The notes under the pieces: generated by a model
Seen by the model: only the letters and a program-made list of their open reading frames with translations
What the model was told of the DNA's origin: nothing
The model's database searches: none
Assembly (NCBI GenBank): GCA_022605425.2
Contig: CM061254.1
Coordinates: 682,001 to 746,000 of the forward strand
Source of the DNA: Hamiltosporidium tvaerminnensis
Taxonomy: Eukaryota; Microsporidia; Dubosqiidae
DNA length: 64,000 nucleotides
Direction: 5' to 3'
Translations under genes and position numbers: made by a program
In this document: piece after piece, positions 26,340-37,053 of the stretch
Layout: each line of letters starts with the position of its first letter
Numbering within the stretch: the stretch's first letter is position 1

Positions 26340-28012
26340 AATACTGATATTATTAAACTTTATTCCATGATAAAAAAGATCTTACTATGATATTATTATT
26401 TGTCTCGATGTAGATGATGCTGTACAGGCAGTTTTAGAGGGAAAAAAATATATCTACGCCTAGGATATAAGCAAAGTTTCTTATTCCCTGTAAAAAAACT
26501 TGGAAGAGGTTTGAATAATGTTGAGTTTAAAGATGAAGCTATAATTTTGCAACTCTTGGCTTGTCTGGAAAAATCTAAAGATTCATCGACCAGGATAGCT
26601 GAAATTCTTGAGCTTTAAGAATAAAACTAAAACGCAACTTACATTTTAAAAACTTTTTTAAATTCAAATATGAGTGGAAAAATGAAGTTACAAAGAAAAA
26701 AACTAGATGAAGCTCAACTTGCTAACTTATATAATGAAATCGAAAACCGAAAACCACATTCAAAATTATATAAGGCAAGAAATAACCAGCTGATAAATGT
26801 AAATTCTTCCTTGGGATGGTTAAAGAAATGATGTGTAAAACCACGTGAAAAGCAGTGTTCTGTTATATCCAGGATAGAAATGTCTTCTAGGGTGTAGTAG
26901 GTGTATGCTCATATTGCAATCAGTCTAGAAAAACAGTAGAACATGTAGCAACGAGATATGTAAAAATACTTGGTCATGATTATACTAAATTACACAATGA
27001 GGCAGTACGATTCATATATTCACTTCTACTAAATATATGACAATTGAGTCTTCAAACCGAATTAAGAGTCACTTAGTTTAAGAAATTATTGATAATAAGT
27101 ATGCAAATAACAGAGTGAACACTAGAATAAAAACTAGTGTTAAAATTCAAAATAATAAGCCGCTATAATCATTTGGGTTTTCCACCATGCCGGAAGCAGA
27201 ATTGGCTTGGACTTTCTCTGCTTGTCGTAAGAGGCGACTAAAAGGGACTGATCTTACATGTTGGGGTTGGACGTAGGGCTAACAACCTACTCTTTAAAAC
27301 CACCTTTTTTCGGAACCCGATAGGTAAACAAAACCACTGGGAAAAGACCGAGGCGTTTACTAAGGGAGGCCAAGACTTGCACAGGGCTGTAGTTTCAAGG
27401 ATGAATGAATCATTTGGGACAACGAGCAGAATAAGATAATCCTCATTAGAGTAGGAATCACTTCCTAAACTCACTTGAAATAGTTGAAACAGAGCAACTT
27501 AGGAAGTATGAGCTATTTTCAGATGAGATGGATCTTATTGTTAAAGTAATGGCGAGATGTTTCTTTATGTCCTAACCGGGGCATTATTTTAACAAATAAC
27601 TTAAGACATATAGTAAAAGACGCAAAACATCCATGAAATAGAGGCATATATCTAGTCAATAGTACCCCAGTAGAAAATCGAACCAATTTCCTTAGGTTAG
27701 TGAAGAGGGCTTGAGTCTAGACTAAATGCCGAAGAGAGCATCATTAAGTGTTATTGAAATATCTGAAGCGCATAAGCAACCATCAACTTTTTTAAAGCAA
27801 GTAAATATCCAGGGGTTGTGTGTTAAACAACTGAATATGAAAAATATTTTACCTCTTACTATTTTATATGGCATAACCACAGCGGAAAAACCGACAATAA
27901 ACATCATGAAGTTCAGATTTAGTAAAGAATAATGAAGTGATTAAGGTAGTGGAAGAAACTATTTAAAGAGATAAATTTTTGTAAGCCAGAATTTTATCAA
28001 ATAAAAATTTAA
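26340..28012 (+). pseudogene. R2/Dong-type LINE, 3' half, broken
   Basis: The longest copy of the family B LINE. In order, across several frames, it encodes PVKKLGRGLNNVEFKDEA (after the reverse transcriptase), LYNEIENRKPHSKLYKARNN, YIQDRNVF, a zinc-knuckle-like block CSYCNQSRKTVEHVATR (the usual last Cys is replaced by Tyr) and LGHDYTKLHNEAVRFIYSLL. Next come EIIDNKYANNRVNTRIKT, then after a family C insertion IIIWDNEQNKIILIRVGITS and VETEQLRKYELFSDEMD, and finally GLESRLNAEES and a tail ending VIKVVEETI-stop at about 27966. The KP-x-IIIWD...VGIT string matches the PD...D...E restriction-like endonuclease of R2-superclade elements. The 3' end (CCAGAATTTTATCAAATAAA) matches the other copies. 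Stops and frameshifts make it non-functional. Confidence 0.85.
27178..27407 (+). mobile_element. SINE-like family C element, copy 3, nested in LINE
   Basis: A 230-bp element flanked by a perfect 11-bp direct repeat AATCATTTGGG (27167-27177 and 27408-27418). Removing it together with one repeat rejoins the host LINE in one frame through IIIWDNEQNKIILI, so the insertion happened inside an already present LINE. It shares start, core (TCGTAAGAGGCGACTAAAAG) and GATGAATG-type tail with the copies at 13.2 and 20.3 kb. The minus-strand open frame across it (27238-27474) is incidental. Confidence 0.88.
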
Positions 28013-28103
28013 TTATTTGTTTTTAAAAATGAATATTTAGATATTGATTGATTCTAAAAATTTATTTAAGTATTTGATTGTAAACACAACATTTAATTAT
28101 AAA

Positions 28104-28370
28104 ATGAAAGAAATAGAGTCCAAACTATATCACTTATTAACAAAATACATAGACAAAATTGATACTTATACAAACTATAACTATAATATAGATGAACTAG
28201 GACATATTGTTAAAGAAATCAAGGAAGAAGATCTAAAATATAATTATAATCTTAAATATTTTTTAGACAAATATAAGATTATATTTTTGGAAATAATTAT
28301 TTGCATTTTTATATATTTGTTTTTTATCTTTGCTTATACATTTATTTTAAATAAATACGAACCATTTTGA
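28104..28370 (+). CDS. Hypothetical 88-aa tail-anchored protein
   Basis: I do not recognise it. The frame is open from 28044, but only a TTG occurs there; the first ATG is at 28104. The product has a charged, probably helical cytosolic part (residues 1-55, rich in Lys, Glu, Tyr and Asn) and one strongly hydrophobic segment at residues 58-80 followed by a short polar end, the layout of a C-terminally anchored membrane protein. It lies about 90 bp after the 3' end of a broken LINE and has no CCC signal near the ATG, so it could be a fortuitous frame. Its codon use and the clear split between charged and hydrophobic halves favour a real gene, weakly. Confidence 0.35.
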   Translation: MKEIESKLYHLLTKYIDKIDTYTNYNYNIDELGHIVKEIKEEDLKYNYNLKYFLDKYKIIFLEIIICIFIYLFFIFAYTFILNKYEPF

Positions 28371-31300
28371 TTAAAATAAATATTTTTTGTCTTCCCAATA
28401 TTTCGCGCAGCATATATTACAAATATTGATATTTCGAGGTAAATAAATAAAGTTTTGTTTCTTGTACATTTAAAAAAAAATGTAAAATAATTGTTTTAAT
28501 TGAGATATATGATGTTTAAAAGAAAAAATGCTTCAAAAGACTAAATATTATATATCTTGGGCATTGAAACTCATCTTTATTTTCAGTTATGGGACAATCC
28601 TTAAAAAATATTTTGTAAATATGGATTAAAATGTAGGTATTATCCGGAAATTATATTAGTGATTATTTTTTTTTCATTTTCATCCTAGGATTTTTTCAAA
28701 TATAGAATATATTTTACATTGATATAGACAAAAAAATATTTAATATCATGTTTATATCAAGAAAGATGGAAAATACACTTTACTTCGCTGCCCCGGACAT
28801 AATATATAATAAACAAAATGTAAGAAAACATTTTATTACAAGTATCTAAGAAAGTTTTAATATTGTTGGCTTGTATGTTCATAGACTCTAAAAATAAAAA
28901 GAATTTTAGGAAATAAAATCCAAAGTGTTGGTAGAATGATCGAAACCAAAGCAGAAATTCGAAATTGGAAAAAGAGTTAAATATCATGAAGTCTAAAATA
29001 AAACGAGCAAAGAGATAATAATGCAGTCAAGAAAAAATGAAGAAAATTGGCTCGGTTCTAAATATATTTTGGTTGCATTTGTACAAATCAAATAATTTTG
29101 GTTCTAAAAATTGTATTTAACAATTTCTAATTGAATGATTACAATGCTAATATTTTTAATAATTTCTATAAATTTCAAACTATGTACTAATTCATTCACT
29201 TGTGAGTTTTATTTGTGGTAAATTTCTTTCCTATTCGAAATAATTATTATACGATAGGAATACACACATCATTGGGTTTAATATTACACCTTTTAATTTA
29301 TTTAATATCTCAAAATAAGAAAGATTTCTCATTTAATTTTTTGTTTATAATTGTCTTCATTCAAATGTTATTCTTTGAAATCAAAAAGCTATATTGTTTA
29401 CCAATAAAAAAAATCAATTGTATAATAGTGCAATTCTCTTGCTTTTTTTACTTCACTCGGTGCATTCCTGTTTAATAACCCTAAATTTACATTTAAAACT
29501 TTCATATATTTTGAGCCGATGTATTTTTTTTAGTAAATCTACTCGCGACTTTTCGCCAAATAATTTTGTTTTTCGCTCAATGGAATGTTTTTTCTTGATC
29601 GAGCGCTATTTTTATAAGAACATTTATCTGTCGATATTTATTCTTTTTGGATTATATCTCTGAATTCTCGTTCTCAACCATCCTCGGTATTTGATATAAA
29701 TCGAAATCCTCTTTTTGTCTTAAAAAATATGTTTTCGGCTAAAGGTGAGAAAAATACAATTGAATGAAAACCTTGCAGTTTTGAAATGTGTAAGTCAGGG
29801 TAGGATATATAGTTTAATTGGTTAAATATTGTAAGCGAATGTGAATTTTTTTCCATGAAAAAACCTTTGTATCATAAAATTTTGAGCATGGGCATCAAAG
29901 ATACTACATAAATATTGATAATTCGGGTTTCTACAATTGATTCCAAAAAAAAGCAAATGAAAGTATCTTAAAATAATTTTTAGTTTGTGCTTATTAATAT
30001 TCTTGACCATTTACTTGATGGATTACAGTGAGCCGTGAAAATCTTTTTCATTGGTCTAAGAATTACAACCAAATTGATATAAAATATACGATTTAATAGC
30101 CAAAAATGGCATGAAAAGCTTGTAGGCTTACCGTAAATAATTAAATATACAAAAAATGCCTTTGAAGTCTTTTAAGTCGTTTGTTTTTATTGTTAGTATA
30201 TCCCCCGTCCAAAAAAAAACATAACTTTTGCGATCTACTTTCTCTCATTACCATTCAAATTTCTTTCAGGCAATAATTTATGTCACTAGGTTTATCAGAT
30301 CTGAATTCGTTGAAATCTACAATTTCGTGTGGTTTTTATTTTGTGAAAGTTATCTCAATGAGATTCGAGACTCTTTGATACAATCAAAATATTATAGAAG
30401 TCGCTTTTTTATATATTTACACTATTTTTAAATATTACTGTTATTATGAGGTCATACAATTTGACGTTTTTTAAAGATTATACGTGAGTATCTAAAATAC
30501 CTAGCCACGGGCACTTAAATATAATTATGTATATCGTAAATCATCTCTTTAATTTTATGTTGTGATCTTCTAATTTTACAGGTATTCTACATATATAAAT
30601 TAATACTTTAATCTACAGGTGTATCTTAAAAATCTTTACAAAGCATATTCTAGCTATTTATGTTTATCAAGGAATAGGTGTTTTTTCTACTCTCTAGTTG
30701 ATTTAATTTATGCTAGCAGAATTAAAATTACTTAAGAAGGTTTTTGGAATAAGTTTTGATTAGATACATAAAATTAAAGTTTGAAAAAAAAATTGATCAC
30801 ATATTTTTTTGTTTTGTTCTTTTCTGTGCAGTAAAGTATATTTCTTATGGATAAGAAAAATTTTTTTTAGCTTGAAACTTGTAAAGACTTGTCCTTATTT
30901 TATCAACTTTAATGAAATAAAATTGTCTGTGAAGTTATTTTCGTAAATATTAACTCGATAATATTTCTTAAGTTTTAGGATACAGAGATATTTTAATTTA
31001 ATTTCTTTCAAGTCTTAAACAGTATTGAATTCATATCACAAGGTCATAAATGCTCGAGACAAATAAGATACTAAATTGAAAGATTTGATTGATTATACTT
31101 ACGTCATATCATGTTTTAAACTAAAATTGATTCGAGATTCGCAACATTTTGATATTTCTAATATATTTGTAATAATAAAGCTATCATGTTCTAACTGCGT
31201 TTCCTAAAGTTTTTTTGCATAGATATGTTTATAAAATTCAATCTTTCTATAAAATCACTATCTCTTGAACCAAACTTATACTTTTAAGATATAATCCTTA

Positions 31301-33524
31301 TCCCAGGAAGATTTGAAAATACAGGCGAAATATACGATCTATGACATTTCATATATAAAGTTTCGCTTTTTTATGATAACATATTTTATTTTTTATATAT
31401 TTATGTATGCTTTAGATGCGGAATATTACTTTTTATTTATTGTTTGTCTTGGAAGACGAATTCGTTTATGACAACAATATATATTTAATAGCCAAGTATA
31501 TTATATTTTTAGTGAATTAAATTTGAAAAAATAAATAATTTCCTCGATAAAAATATTAAGTTAAAAAATATAATAATAGATTTAATTTGGCTGGGTTTAA
31601 TAGTGTCAATTTATTCATCTGTTGTATATATTCCGAAAAAATTATTATTTGTTTATAATATGAATCCTGAAACATATAAATCCTTTAAGTTGGTTAAAAT
31701 TGATATACTTACGTTAAAAAAAATAAATTTTACGAAGATAATTATAGTTCTTTTAAATTTTTTATGTCTTATATCTGATACGCTAGTATGCATTATTTCT
31801 TTAAAATCTCAAGTTATGTTATACACAAAATTTTAATTTATATTCCTCTATTGAATTCAAAAAAACACAAGAAAATTTTAAAATGATAATATTTTGTCCT
31901 TACCTTTGTTTTATATATTTCATATTACAGGTAAAAGTTTAAATATAATAGTTTGCTAATCAGAAAAAGTCAATTTCGGCAATATACGAAGCTTTTTTGC
32001 ACAGTATTAATAAAAATGTTTTTTGGGGGTATTTTATCTCTGTTTATATGTTGAATTAAGATTATTATCATATTTACACTTTAAAAAATGACTCCTATAT
32101 TTTTGATGACGAAATAACAATCTAATCTCTCTTTACAAATCATTTGTGAGAATTTTGCTCGTAAATTTCAATAATTCAATAGTTTCAATCAAATTTTTAA
32201 TATTAGCGCAGTTAAATCGAATATCAAACATTTGGGAGTGATTGATTAGTGACAGTAATTTAAAAACAATCTTTATTCATGTTATATTTTTTCAAATTAT
32301 ATAACTTAAACATAATCTTGCGAAAGTGATTCCGCATCATTTATATAATTTGGTTTATGTCTTGTGCGTAACTTAGATCATATATCTGCTAAATATTTTT
32401 TAACTTCATAAACGCTTATAGAATCCAATTTTGGCTACAACTGTTCTTCTTTGTTTTTGCTGTTTTGTTTGGCTGGCTCTTGTAAAGAATGTGCCTGTTG
32501 GTTATCGAACTATCAAAATACTGCTTATTGCCACGATCAAAACCCGGCCTGGTCGATACACCTATTAGCATAGCTTTGAAATATTACTTTTTTTTTTAGA
32601 CAATTTCCGAAGTTATTAGTTATTATGTGCTACATAATAAGAACTTTTATGTTGAGAAAATGTGTTATTTTCGATCAATATTTTACAGTCGGCGGTTATT
32701 TAAAATATTTTTCAACATTATTTTGTTTAAGAACAATTTTATTTGAGCTTTTTTGTTTGTTTCTTGTAGAAATAAGTTATTTTTTGACTTATTTGCTTTA
32801 ATTATATACGATCATAAATTAAGTGAAAATCCTTTTCTATAGAATCTTAGATGAAAAGATTATCTGGAAATCGTAAAGTAGCATTGTATGAGATATCTAA
32901 GGTTGTTTTGAAATTTTCAGTGCAAAATTGACACTAAATTTAATTTTTTAGTCGTGAAATCTTCTCAAAAAACAATCTCGTATTGACTTTAACTTTATCA
33001 TATAAACATACACAGTATAGAGTAATTTTAAATTGAGTTGCAGCATTTATATCCTCGCAGCTGAATTGTTATCGGCTTATGTTACAATCAGAAATGTTAA
33101 AAACTTTTCATTTCACTATCTGCTGCTTGAATTTAAAGTCTATTTTTACTTTTTAACTACTATTTTACGTATATTGCTTCGAATATTTTTAGAGCATTTT
33201 TTTCGATTTTGTTTAAAAAATTTTCAACTAATTTCCAACAACCTCCAAAAATTGTCGTGAGATTCATCCGTTATATAAATATTAGATTAAAGTATTTTAC
33301 AAGTTGGAATGATATGAACTAGATAGGTTCATTGAACATAATAATTACAAATTTATACGCAACATATTCGTATTATAGAATAATGTGAGCATTTATTAAT
33401 ATTGTAACTATTTTTTGTTGGAATCAAATAAATAAGAAACTTGTGATGAAAATTGGTTTGGATGTGTAAAATCATAAATTTAAAAAGGCTAAAAGAATAA
33501 AATTTTATTGTAAATCCAATGATT
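28371..33524. other. AT-rich gene-free stretch
   Basis: More than 5 kb with many short hydrophobic frames on both strands (for example 29215-29475, 29394-29663, 31603-31836 and 33033-33260). They overlap one another, mostly start with TTG or GTG and show no motif. A balanced-composition patch at 32450-32575 may be old repeat debris. I support no feature. Confidence 0.55.
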
Positions 33525-33791
33525 TCATTCTTCGTTTTTTTCACTTTCGGTTTCGTAATAGCTTATAATCTCTGCAAAATTCAAAGTAACTCTTTGGCGT
33601 TTAGAATTCATATCAAGAAAATTCGGTCGCTGTTTAGATTGTGTTTTGGCCGAATCATTCTCCTGATAAGACTTTTCATCATTTTTATCTATCAATGGTT
33701 TTTCTTCGGAAATACAGCCTATAGAAATAAGTTTAGATATAAGAAACAGAAATGAAACAAACGTGCTAAAAACATTTGGAAATAAAAACAT
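33525..33791 (-). CDS. Hypothetical 88-aa secreted or membrane-anchored protein
   Basis: Not recognised. The ATG at 33791 is preceded 6-8 nt upstream by CCC (plus strand GGG 33797-33799), the arrangement seen at the well-supported genes of this window, and that decides the start. Residues 1-26 form a hydrophobic signal peptide or anchor (MFLFPNVFSTFVSFLFLISK...). The rest is hydrophilic and charged, with KSYQENDSAKTQSKQRPN in the middle and an acidic C-terminus ETESEKNEE. An overlapping plus-strand frame (33519-33755) is less plausible. It is isolated in the gene desert, and a role as a secreted species-specific protein is only a guess. Confidence 0.5.
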   Translation of the reverse strand: MFLFPNVFSTFVSFLFLISKLISIGCISEEKPLIDKNDEKSYQENDSAKTQSKQRPNFLDMNSKRQRVTLNFAEIISYYETESEKNEE

Positions 33792-33796
33792 CACGA

Positions 33797-33799
33797 GGG
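33797..33799 (-). promoter_or_regulatory. CCC start-proximal motif
   Basis: On the minus strand CCC lies 6-8 nt before the ATG of the 88-residue gene. CCC- or GGG-like runs just upstream of start codons are a known microsporidian transcription-start signal. By itself a 3-nt match is weak in AT-rich DNA, though C runs are rare here. Confidence 0.4.
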
Positions 33800-35224
33800 A
33801 TATTATTTTTTTCTTATTTATAATTATATTTCTAAATATAGAATTTCTTTTCGAACTTTTTTTTTATTAATCATAATTAAAAAAAAACAAATAATTGGGC
33901 ATATTTAGATTTTTCTAAATCTATTTTTAACATTTTTTATTACACATTATAATTATGACTTTTTCAATAATTACCAGACTGAATTAATTTTTAGAGATTA
34001 CATTGCAAACTTATATATAAAAATTAAAGTTTTATATTTTATTGATTATAACTACATGAAATTCCATAGAATAATTCTTCTATTCATTAAAATTAGTTTT
34101 TACTTAATCTAAATTATTCGGTCATAAAAACGATCAACGATACTTACTATTACTTCAAATTATTCTTATCTTTTTTTAATATAAACAGAATATTCTTATA
34201 AATTATGTTTTTAATAAAAATATTTAAAATCTATGTTCCAGACTCTTGTTAAAGAAAGCCAAGAAATATCAAATCAATATGACTTTATTCTGTATTTTCA
34301 ATCTTTTAATAAAAAAATAAAATTTAATTCGTTAAAATGATTTATATTTACTTTGATTTGTTCAGTAGTGAAATTTGAATTAAAATAAAATGTTTGATTC
34401 TTAAAACATTAAACATAGCGAAAAATATCTTCTAAGATTCAAAAAAAAATTAAGATATTTAATGTATTTTATAACATTTACATAAATCTAAACTTTCTAA
34501 AATACATTTATCTCAATAAGTATAAATAAACTAATTTCTTTATTTTTAAATATATGTTAATTAGGAAAATAATTTGATTCACTATATTTCATTTAAATTT
34601 ACCATTCCTTTATTTATTTTTATTGCGTTTATGTTTAAATTGTTTATTTATGAAATTATTTTAAAAGTTTAGCTATTCTTTTGAATATAATCTAGCCTAT
34701 ATCTGAAATGTTTAAATTAAATTTTTAATACTCTTATTTATAATTTAATGGCTTATTAATTTACAATAGTTGACTTTATTTTATCTTAAATTACAGTGTT
34801 TTGATATAAAAACTTTTTATTATCCTTCAAATTCAGCTAAATTGATTAGAGTGGATTCAATCTTATATTTTTTCTTATTAAGATTAATAAAGATGTTTAT
34901 TTAAAATAGCAAGTATAATATAATAGTATTAGTTTTTTTTCTTTTCTCTGATAAAATTGTATATTTAGATTGAAATTTACTACTATCTTGAATATTTTAT
35001 TAAAACAGAGAAAATATTCATTGTTGTTAAGTTTCTTCATAATTTTTTTCGGTAAAATGAATTTAAAGCTTTTAAAGATATTTAAATGTGAATACTTTAT
35101 ATAAATGCTTATAAATGCCACATTGCATAGAAAATGTGAAAAAAACTTTGGCATTTGAATGAAATAAAAAAATATGTAAATATATAAATTAAATTATTTT
35201 ATATTTCGAAAGTATATATACAAT
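33800..35224. other. AT-rich gene-free stretch
   Basis: No feature supported. The 85-codon minus-strand frame at 34897-35154 starts with ATG but lacks a CCC signal and any recognisable motif. Confidence 0.55.
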
Positions 35225-35956
35225 ATTTATTGACATATTACAGCCTTTGAAACCAGTGGCGGATGTTATATTTGTTTTCATGACATTAACGCAATTCTAG
35301 GTTTAACATAAATAGCTGCTCCCCTAATACACTATCTGTACTCCCTGCGATACCTAGATCCTAAAGCCCTTCATCAAGAAAGTGTGTAGATCCCAATTAA
35401 TGGGCGAGATGGTTGCCCGGTGTTAGTTAATATTTGTTGCATGGAGTATGATCGTAGCTAGAAACTCCTCCCGAGCTCTCCAAGACTATGCAGCATTACC
35501 ACATACTCTATACTTACCGTGCCGCATAAACTTTTAGTTAAGATGTATTTCGGCACTTACATGTAGTCCACTTATGTGTGTAATGTCATAACAACAGGTA
35601 TAACGTTCTTCTTAGCTTTACCGGCTTTGAAAGGTTTTGTTTTTGGTTTTTCTAGGCGCTAATTTTTCTAACCCTGGTGGGCAAGGCTAGGTTTTTAGGC
35701 ATTTACATGGCAATTATTTACAAGTTCGCCGCGGTCTCCTACTTAGTTTCATAAAAAACACCAAAATAAATTTGTAAAAAGGGTTTCACTATTTCGTTGA
35801 CTCACGCCTCCTCAGCAAATTCTCAGCGAACAACCGAAAATATATATGGTTTGGTTCCCACCAAAAATCCAAACAATGATCTTCACACCAATTTCACATA
35901 CAATTTGCAGAGAATTGGTTTTTTTTTTTTGGGGGGGGGGTTTATCCATCCTTCAC
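35225..35956 (+). repeat. Family A repeat, older copy
   Basis: Aligns along its whole length with the copy at 36313-37039 (shared blocks at the ATGACATTAACGC region, GACTATGCAGCATT, CAACAGGTATAAC and the TTATCC-ATCC right end) but with many substitutions. Near its right end it carries an odd T12-G10 homopolymer junction (35919-35940) where the other copies have an ordinary AAGTTTTTTATGTGG. No target-site duplication is clear, consistent with age. A 91-codon frame (35797-36072) runs through its end and is not called. Confidence 0.85.
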
Positions 35957-36312
35957 ATTACTGTAAATTAAATTTTCAAACATTTATAATTTTATATATA
36001 TCAGTAAAATTTCTGCCAAATTATTCTAAGTCTTTTTTATCATTTGGAATTCCATTATTTGTAAAAATATAATAACTAAGAATGATTTGATAAATAATAG
36101 AAAGATTTTATGTAGTTTCTTTTAATCTACTCGATTTATACTTTTAAACTTCCTGCGTATTTTCAAAAGCCAGTTTTTATTATCGAGACGTATGAATATT
36201 TTTTTTTTGAAAATTTTTAAACTTGAATATTCTTTCTATCTTTTTATAAAATCGTTAACAATATTTTACTCAATGTTTCTAATTATGATTTAATATCGTA
36301 GAAAATCTAAAA

Positions 36313-37039
36313 ACTTTATTTAAAAGTATCACATCTTTTTAAAATAGTGGCAAGTGTTATATTTGTTTTTATGACATTAACGCTGTTCTAGACTTAACAT
36401 AAATGATTGCTACCCCAACACTCCATCGGTAACCCCTGCGATACCTACGTCCAAAAGCCTTTCATCTAACAGGTGTGTAGAACCTAATTAAAAGGCGATG
36501 CAGTTACCCAGAGTTAATTAATGTCCGCTACATGAAGTGTGACCGAAAGCCGAAGCCCCCCTGGGCTCCCCCCAAGACTATGCAGCATTCCCACTTACTC
36601 TACACTTTCTGAACCCAATAAACTTCTAGCTAAGATATATTTCAGAGATTTACATGGGGTCCACCTAGACAGTGCAATGTCATACCAACAGGTATAACCT
36701 GCTACTTAGCTTTCCTGGCTTTAAATGGTTTTTTGTTTTGTATCTCCCAGGCGCTAAGTCTTCTAACCCGAGTGAGCAAGGCTAGGTTTCCATGCTTTTA
36801 CCTGGCAATTACCTAAATTTTCAGCTGCGTTTGCAATCTGGTTACATAAAAAACTACAAATAAATTTGTTGAAAAAGTTTCTCCATTTCTTAGACCTCTC
36901 CTCCTCATAAAAACTCCCATGGAACAACCGAAGATATAGTTGGTTGTATTTCCACCAAAAATCCAAACAATGATCTCACAACAGTTTCACACACTCATTG
37001 CCAAGCAAAAAGTTTTTTATGTGGTTATCCTCCCTCCAC
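36313..37039 (+). mobile_element. Family A element, copy with target-site duplication
   Basis: The reference copy of family A, about 727 bp from ACTTTATTTAAAAGTATCAC to TTATCCTCCCTCCAC. It is flanked by a perfect 14-bp direct repeat TAGAAAATCTAAAA (36299-36312 and 37040-37053), so it inserted as a unit. There are no terminal inverted repeats, no poly(A) and no ORF conserved between copies (the 67-codon minus frame 36763-36966 is disrupted elsewhere). It is more GC-rich than its surroundings. The structure suggests a non-autonomous retroelement or a fixed-length 3' fragment of a LINE. The orientation given is arbitrary. Confidence 0.85.
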
Positions 37040-37053
37040 TAGAAAATCTAAAA

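Noticed and set aside
27238-27474. 78-codon minus-strand frame
   Set aside because: It spans the family C element and the adjoining LINE, with opposite orientation to the LINE; it is incidental.
28757-30010. Several overlapping short hydrophobic frames on both strands
   Set aside because: They mutually overlap and their composition follows the local AT bias; none has a supportable start.
34897-35154. 85-codon minus-strand ATG frame
   Set aside because: No CCC signal, Phe/Lys/Ile composition as expected from AT-rich non-coding DNA, no motif.
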